DNA from: an uncultured Roseburia sp.
GTDB taxonomy: Bacteria; Bacillota; Clostridia; Lachnospirales; Lachnospiraceae
Length of the DNA stretch: 18,682 nucleotides
Reading direction: 5' to 3'
Assembly: GCA_900548205.1 (NCBI GenBank)
Contig: URJS01000046.1
Coordinates: 1-18,682, forward strand
Positions 14,689 through 18,682 of the stretch are shown in pieces. Positions within the stretch are counted from its first letter, which is position 1; each line of letters begins with the position of its first letter. The notes under the pieces are model-generated. The model was not told the origin of the DNA. It ran no database searches and worked only from the letters and a program-made list of their open reading frames with translations. The position numbers and the translations under genes were made by a program.

Positions 14689-15978
14689 CTATTCTCCTAT
14701 ATTATAAATCAATATTTTTACGTCAAAATAATGATCTGAATCTTCAAATACAATCTGACCATGATGACGTTCTACAATATTTTCAACAATTCGCAGCCCC
14801 ATCCCATGTTCATTTCCATTTTCTTTGGTGGTAAGATAACTGCCTTTCTGCCGTCTTAATTCTCCCTTATATGGATTTTTAAACTCTAAATAAAGATTAT
14901 TTCCGGACATCTTTGCCACTAATTGAATCTCCCGCTGATCTTCTTCCACTTTCTGTGTTGCCTCTATTGCATTGTCAAACAAATTCCCGACCAAGCTGTA
15001 GAGCGCAACATCATCTAACTTTATATCGTACGGTATGACCGTTTGAAGCTTCACCCTTATTCCATTCGTTTTCGCAGCTACCGCTTTATAATTGACAATC
15101 GTATCAAAGCTGACATTTCCTGTCCTGGAAATATTTTCATCCTCTAATTGATTTTCTATCCCCTGCTGATACAGTTCTCTTATTTTATCATATTGTCCGC
15201 GGCTTAAATATGATTCCAACAACAAACATTTTTGCTTCATATCATGCCGGTATTCTCTGATCTGCTGCCAGACATTACTCATTTCCCGCAATTTCTCTGC
15301 ATAGCTCTCTACTTGCTGCGTCAAAAATTGCTTTTCTGCCCTATACAATGCTTTTTCCTGTAATTCATTATAATTATAGAAGGAAAATAAATTTATAACT
15401 AATACCATGACTGCCGCTATCAGCCTAATCCATATATACTGGTCAACCAACGGAACAAACATCGCCAATACGATAAAGATACTGCTAATAGGTACCATAA
15501 ACACCTCTAGCCAATCTATTCTCCTAATAGTAATATTTTTATGCTTTTTGAGAAATAACAGCGCAATTTTTATTTCTACAAGCCAGACCAGCTTCGATAA
15601 AATTATGTACATTAAAACCGTCTGTGTGGTTTCCACTGTATGTAAAAGATCTATGCCAAACATGATACCGATAAAATAAACAATTAGTTCTGATAAAACA
15701 CCAATTAAGCATAAAAACAGCACCAAAATCAGCTTGACCGGAATCGTTCCTTTATACAGCCATGAGAGAACACCAAAAAATAATATTGAAAATACTGTCA
15801 TGTTCATCCAAAATGGAAAATTTAAAAAGTATGTAAATACATTTGAAATAACATAAAATACTGACCATGCTATCATCTGCGGCGTCACATCTGCCCTTTT
15901 TCTCTCCAATGCTCTCTCACATACATTTCTCTGCATCCATACTGTGAACACTTCCACCAGCGCTAAAACTATCTGCAT
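14689..15978 (-). CDS. AgrC-like sensor histidine kinase (GHKL family), orphan
   Basis: Membrane sensor kinase of the peptide-pheromone type (HPK10). The 429 residues begin with about six membrane helices up to residue 205, then a coiled coil (YNELQEKALYRAEKQF...), a dimerisation helix with the phosphoacceptor H245 in REYRHDMKQK, and a GHKL ATPase domain: N box NLFDNAIEA (332-340), a NPYKGELRRQKG stretch, and the G box HGMGLRIVENIVE (391-403). Start at 15978 follows GAGGGAGAAGT. Such kinases normally pair with a LytTR response regulator, and often with AgrB and AgrD genes; none is next to this one. It may act on a regulator elsewhere. The only companion candidate is the 37-codon frame after its stop. 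Confidence 0.9.
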   Translation of the reverse strand: MQIVLALVEVFTVWMQRNVCERALERKRADVTPQMIAWSVFYVISNVFTYFLNFPFWMNMTVFSILFFGVLSWLYKGTIPVKLILVLFLCLIGVLSELIVYFIGIMFGIDLLHTVETTQTVLMYIILSKLVWLVEIKIALLFLKKHKNITIRRIDWLEVFMVPISSIFIVLAMFVPLVDQYIWIRLIAAVMVLVINLFSFYNYNELQEKALYRAEKQFLTQQVESYAEKLREMSNVWQQIREYRHDMKQKCLLLESYLSRGQYDKIRELYQQGIENQLEDENISRTGNVSFDTIVNYKAVAAKTNGIRVKLQTVIPYDIKLDDVALYSLVGNLFDNAIEATQKVEEDQREIQLVAKMSGNNLYLEFKNPYKGELRRQKGSYLTTKENGNEHGMGLRIVENIVERHHGQIVFEDSDHYFDVKILIYNIGE

Positions 15979-16066
15979 ACTTCTCCCTCTTTACTCTCCA
16001 GGCACTTTCAGAGACATCAAACGTATCTGTCCACTATTGGTTCTGCCGGTCTCAAGAAATGCACCA

Positions 16067-16092
16067 TTTGCAAAACAATTTTTTTGCAAAAC
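16067..16092. repeat. direct repeat of a 10-mer in the kinase leader
   Basis: TTTGCAAAAC occurs at 16067-16076 and 16083-16092, 16 bp apart; each unit contains the self-complementary TTTGCAAA, so the two can also pair as a hairpin in RNA. It lies just downstream of the kinase -10 element, suiting an operator or a 5' leader structure. Confidence 0.5.
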
Positions 16093-16101
16093 GACTTTAT
16101 C

Positions 16102-16110
16102 ATTATATCA
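16102..16110 (-). promoter_or_regulatory. extended -10 promoter for the histidine kinase
   Basis: TGATATAAT (16110-16102, minus strand), a perfect extended -10; the -35 region is weak. Start of transcription near 16095, leader about 115 nt. Confidence 0.6.
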
Positions 16111-16301
16111 TGTGGATTAAATTTTCATATGAATTTTTTTCTGCTCTAGCCACACTGCTGTTCACACAAAGGCTTAATGTTATCTTTCCTATCCCTCCGC
16201 CGTCCATGCCCATGCTCTGCGGGCACAGACTCATTCCCTTGCCGTACTCCGAGCAAAAACCTTTCTTTTCCGGGCTTCCCGTTTTTAGCAGTATAACAGC
16301 A

Positions 16302-17195
16302 TCATAAATATTTTTTTACAATCTGTATTATTTGATCATTTTTATAACGCTTTGCAATATCAAGTATCGTACAATTTTTCACATATTCATTCGTATAGAC
16401 AGTAACAAAATGCCGATGCTTCGTCATGAGTTCTTCTACTAATTCCCTACTTCCTATTTTTATCGCAAACAATAATGGGTTGCTTTTCATTTCATCACCA
16501 TCTGTAATAATTCCATGTCTTAATAATTGCAGAGCAATTCTGGTATTATTCATCTTTAATGCTGTTAGTAATTCTAGCCCGTCAAAAGAATTTATATCTA
16601 TTTTTTCTTCAATCAGCCATTCTGCTATCTCGTTATCTTTTAACTGAATTGCATAATTTAAAAGTGAACCTTTTTTTGTGACTATATTGATCGCCTTATT
16701 CTCCAATACAAATTCTTTAAAATAATTATGATCTTGTTGAATAAGCAGACATGCTGTTTCTATATTTTCTATTACCTGCTTATTTTCTCCCCAAAAATTA
16801 TGTTCTGTATAAGCTCTAATAAAATCCTTATATTCTTCCGAGGCATATTCCGGACAGTCCATAACAGCATCTATGAATTCCTTGGGTGGGAAATACAACC
16901 CATCCAAAATATCCAGCACAATAATATTTGGTGCAGCATATCTGATGTTATTTTTTATATCTATAATACGAATCTCCCCAAATCCTGTAACACACTTCCC
17001 CCCTTCTTTCGCATCCAAATATCTAAATTTTCCATTCAAATCTTTATTTACGGGATATTGGCAAAACACTTTCAGCTTCTCAATGAATTCTTTCCCGTAA
17101 TCTTCTTGTTTACTGCTTTTATGATTATTCTTCCACCCTATGTTATATGCATTCTCAAAATGCTGAAAACAATACTTTGTCATATCAGTATTCAT
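16302..17195 (-). CDS. ankyrin-repeat protein, possible immunity protein
   Basis: A 297-residue soluble protein with no signal peptide. Residues 1-130 are an unrecognised domain (YCFQHFENAYNIGWKNNHKS, VTGFGEIRIIDI). From about 145 to the end there are four or so degenerate ankyrin repeats: KKGSLLNYAIQLKDNEIAEW, DGLELLTALKMNNTRIALQL, KSNPLLFAIKIGSRELVEEL and NCTILDIAKRYKNDQIIQIV. Ankyrin proteins of this kind are known among immunity proteins of polymorphic toxins, but the role here is inference from context (YwqK-like gene upstream). Start at 17195 with GGAG 7 nt before. The start overlaps the end of the frame at 17185-17472 in the arrangement ATGAATACTGATATG, so coupling is possible. Codon use is AT-rich compared with the window's housekeeping genes. 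Confidence 0.82.
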   Translation of the reverse strand: MNTDMTKYCFQHFENAYNIGWKNNHKSSKQEDYGKEFIEKLKVFCQYPVNKDLNGKFRYLDAKEGGKCVTGFGEIRIIDIKNNIRYAAPNIIVLDILDGLYFPPKEFIDAVMDCPEYASEEYKDFIRAYTEHNFWGENKQVIENIETACLLIQQDHNYFKEFVLENKAINIVTKKGSLLNYAIQLKDNEIAEWLIEEKIDINSFDGLELLTALKMNNTRIALQLLRHGIITDGDEMKSNPLLFAIKIGSRELVEELMTKHRHFVTVYTNEYVKNCTILDIAKRYKNDQIIQIVKKYL

Positions 17196-17423
17196 AATTG
17201 ATCTCCTTTTCCCAATGCCTGAAGAAGAAGTTTTGATCTTTCACTAAAACACCAATCACAAACAGTAACCTTATTAGCATCTGTCCCCCGCACATTCCCG
17301 CTGCTAAAATGTGAAAGACACGATTTCTTAAGATACCGCCAAAATAAGCAGGGTCGAAAATAGTGCTGGTTAAAGTCTTTATGCCGTCCAGACGCAGGAC
17401 ATCGTCCGACAGAGCCGGACGAT
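17185..17423 (-). other. structured block with an overlapping ORF, possible mobile-element remnant
   Basis: Between nfi and the ankyrin gene. Directly after the nfi stop, ATCGTCCG/CGGACGAT (17416-17423 with 17401-17408) and GTCC/GGAC (17397-17400 with 17386-17389) form two tandem hairpins. One minus-strand frame (17185-17472, up to 95 codons) runs through the whole block, overlapping the nfi end by 47 nt and the ankyrin start by 11 nt; it reads DDVLRLDGIKTLTSTIFDPA, YFGGILRNRVFHILAAG and a hydrophobic LIRLLFVIGVLV. It has no ribosome binding site. The composition is more GC-rich than its neighbours. I read it as a remnant or repeated noncoding element rather than a gene. Confidence 0.4.
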
Positions 17424-17425
17424 AT

Positions 17426-18130
17426 TCATAGATTATCACATTCAAGTATTCCACGCATTTTGTGTGTTTCAATATCGGCTAATCTTGTAGGAATGGGAAT
17501 GCGGCTTTCATTGTTAGTTAACTCGCAGACTAACTTTGTTGCTGAATCCAAATCAATATAGTTTCCAATTGATAGAAAAATTGGTCGTACATCTTTCATG
17601 GTCCGTAAAACTCGTCCGTATATTTCTCCATCAACCACAATATCAGTATAAGCAAATTTCTCATTAGATGGCATACTATACTCTACATCTTTGATTTTAT
17701 AATAATTCTTCGCAACACCTATGGTTGGCTTGTTCAGGAAAAAAGAGGCATGGGTTGCAATTCCCATATGACGAGGGTGCAAATACCCATTGCCATCAAA
17801 CATATATAAATCAGGAACTGAATCTAGTTTTTGGGCTGTTTCCAAAATAAGTGGTAATTCGCGAAAAGCAAGGCACCCAGGTATGTATGGCACATTTACT
17901 TCTCCGAAAGAAAATTTACTTTCTGTAATACACTTTGATTCTTTCTCCAATACCACGATACAGCATACGGCATATTCTTTCGTAGCTTTTTTCCAATAAG
18001 CTAAATCAACACCAGCTATAGTTTTTATTGTTTCAACATTACAACCAGACGATTTTATTTTGCAAGCTAATTCGCTTTGTATTGAAACTGCTACATCTAA
18101 AGAAAGATTACTCCAAATTTGTTTACTCAT
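17426..18130 (-). CDS. nfi: endonuclease V (deoxyinosine 3' endonuclease)
   Basis: Cuts DNA (and in several species RNA) one base 3' to inosine and other deaminated bases, starting repair; metal dependent. 234 residues, near the family length. Family motifs are complete: AGVDLAY with D42, NVPYIPGCLAFRELP with the PYIP wedge (81-84) and E91, MFDGNGYLHPRHMGIATHAS with D112, NKPTIGVAK with K141, RPIFLSIGNYIDLDSA and PIPTRLADIETH near the end. The ATG at 18130 (MSKQIWSN) is chosen over GTG 18139; it overlaps the stop of the YwqK-like gene by 8 nt, so the two are one translationally coupled operon. The same order, ywqK then ywqL (endonuclease V), is known in Bacillus subtilis, suggesting a toxin-immunity setting rather than general repair. 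Confidence 0.94.
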   Translation of the reverse strand: MSKQIWSNLSLDVAVSIQSELACKIKSSGCNVETIKTIAGVDLAYWKKATKEYAVCCIVVLEKESKCITESKFSFGEVNVPYIPGCLAFRELPLILETAQKLDSVPDLYMFDGNGYLHPRHMGIATHASFFLNKPTIGVAKNYYKIKDVEYSMPSNEKFAYTDIVVDGEIYGRVLRTMKDVRPIFLSIGNYIDLDSATKLVCELTNNESRIPIPTRLADIETHKMRGILECDNL

Positions 18131-18572
18131 AGTTCGCACTCGACAATTTTTTTATTAGTAACATTTCGTTTTCAGTAGGACCTACTTTTTCATAAACTAA
18201 GTTTCCCTGCTCATCCCATTTTTCATTTGATAAACATATCCCACAATTATATAGTCCCTTTTCTTTTATTTTCCCATCTTGATACCATTCTGTCTCCTCG
18301 GTGCATTTTCCTCGCTTCATTTTGCTAATACTTTGAATCGTCCCATCTTTATAGAACTTTACAAAATCACCTTCTGAAAAGCCGTCGACATAATAGCAAT
18401 AATATGAAATCCTACCATTATCATATAATTCATATGTAATCCCAGTGAATGGCTTACCACCATTTTCTTCATAATTGTCTAAAATTCTATCGCTGCAATA
18501 CTCAAACGCTAAATTGTCAAAATTTATACCTTTTTTTAAAATTATTGCCTCATCAATGGCTGTTCTTTCCAT
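18123..18572 (-). CDS. YwqK-type antitoxin, MORN-like repeats
   Basis: A 149-residue soluble protein whose residues 42-130 are four MORN-like beta-hairpin repeats: PFTGITYELYDNGRISYYCY, GDFVKFYKDGTIQSISKM, ETEWYQDGKIKEKGLYNC and NEKWDEQGNLVYEKV. This is the pattern of the YwqK family, named for the antitoxin encoded beside the predicted deaminase toxin YwqJ in Bacillus subtilis. The frame is open to 18638, but the ATG at 18572 has CGGAGG with 8-nt spacing. It overlaps nfi by 8 nt. A toxin would be expected just upstream, outside the window; bases 18617-18682 on the minus strand are open to a TGA and could be the tail of that upstream gene, too short to identify. Confidence 0.82.
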   Translation of the reverse strand: MERTAIDEAIILKKGINFDNLAFEYCSDRILDNYEENGGKPFTGITYELYDNGRISYYCYYVDGFSEGDFVKFYKDGTIQSISKMKRGKCTEETEWYQDGKIKEKGLYNCGICLSNEKWDEQGNLVYEKVGPTENEMLLIKKLSSANYE

Positions 18573-18682
18573 TTTTAATACCTCCGGATAAAAATAAATG
18601 CCTTCTGCTAAGATATTCACAATGCGGAGTAAGCGCAAAATAATTCGACGGATTGTGTTGCCCTAAAAATCATTCCATAATA

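Larger units (their letters stand above)
15979..16301. other. 323-nt gene-free stretch: kinase leader and GC-rich block
   Basis: Holds the kinase leader (15979-16095) with the direct repeats at 16067-16092, the extended -10 at 16102-16110, and a block at about 16115-16300 that is richer in GC than its neighbours. On the minus strand one frame of that block is open from a TAA just inside the ankyrin gene's end to about 16105 without a convincing start, reading KTGSPEKKGFCSEYGKG and SLCPQSMGMDGGG. No gene is called. Confidence 0.55.

Noticed and set aside
16067..16092. LytTR (AgrA-type) direct-repeat binding site
   Set aside because: LytTR sites usually repeat with about 21-bp periodicity; these units are 16 bp apart and do not fit the consensus.
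16059..16307. 82-codon plus-strand ORF across the kinase leader
   Set aside because: No ribosome binding site, covers the kinase promoter, and composition does not suggest a protein.
16728..17201. 157-codon hydrophobic plus-strand ORF
   Set aside because: Antisense to the ankyrin gene; apparent hydrophobicity comes from AT-rich antisense codons, and no ribosome binding site is seen.
1..18682. CRISPR arrays, tRNA, rRNA, complete insertion sequences
   Set aside because: No regularly spaced repeats, no cloverleaf or rRNA-like stretches and no transposase-like protein were seen on either strand.

Overview
The window looks like chromosomal DNA of a Gram-positive Clostridia member, most likely a Lachnospiraceae gut anaerobe. 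This rests on a fused SecDF, a TIGR04086 membrane protein, strong AAGGAGG-type ribosome binding sites, a lipoprotein of trigger-factor type, a GapN-type dehydrogenase and a GHKL/AgrC-like kinase. No rRNA or tRNA is present, so the placement is an inference from gene content. All confident genes but one lie on the minus strand.

Layout from low to high coordinates. 1-1480: a long palindrome, then glyA with its own promoter and terminator. 1502-4475: a protein-export and membrane block, namely a DUF1294 protein translationally coupled to secDF, and a TIGR04086 membrane protein. 4537-5600: an aldose 1-epimerase (LacX-like) gene behind a leader that can be drawn as an attenuator. 5645-6394: a hemolysin III/PAQR membrane protein with inverted repeats in its leader. 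6395-7430: a small accessory patch with one intact unknown protein (158 aa, immunity-like by size and acidity) and a start-less fragment, closed by a strong terminator. 7551-9119: asnS with promoter and terminator. 9128-10429: an extracytoplasmic trigger-factor-like FKBP lipoprotein, divergent from the only plus-strand gene (10551-11045, a single-pass membrane protein of unknown function). A 23-bp-stem bidirectional terminator separates that gene from ilvE (11202-12272). Then an ECF transporter S component, gapN starting at TTG, an orphan AgrC-like histidine kinase, and from about 16 kb a more AT-rich accessory region holding an ankyrin protein, a structured block, endonuclease V (nfi) and a YwqK-type MORN-like antitoxin.

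The housekeeping genes are mostly monocistronic with readable sigma-A-type promoters. The part most worth attention is the right end. The YwqK-like gene overlaps the endonuclease V gene by 8 nt, the same order as ywqK-ywqL of Bacillus subtilis, where the neighbouring ywqJ is a predicted nucleic-acid deaminase toxin. That suggests an immunity protein paired with a repair nuclease for deaminated bases, followed by an ankyrin protein that may be a further immunity gene. Any toxin gene would lie just beyond the window. Other unexplained items are a possible 37-codon ORF directly after the kinase that runs through the gapN promoter, direct repeats in front of the kinase and the ECF gene, and a GC-rich coding-like block at 16110-16300.
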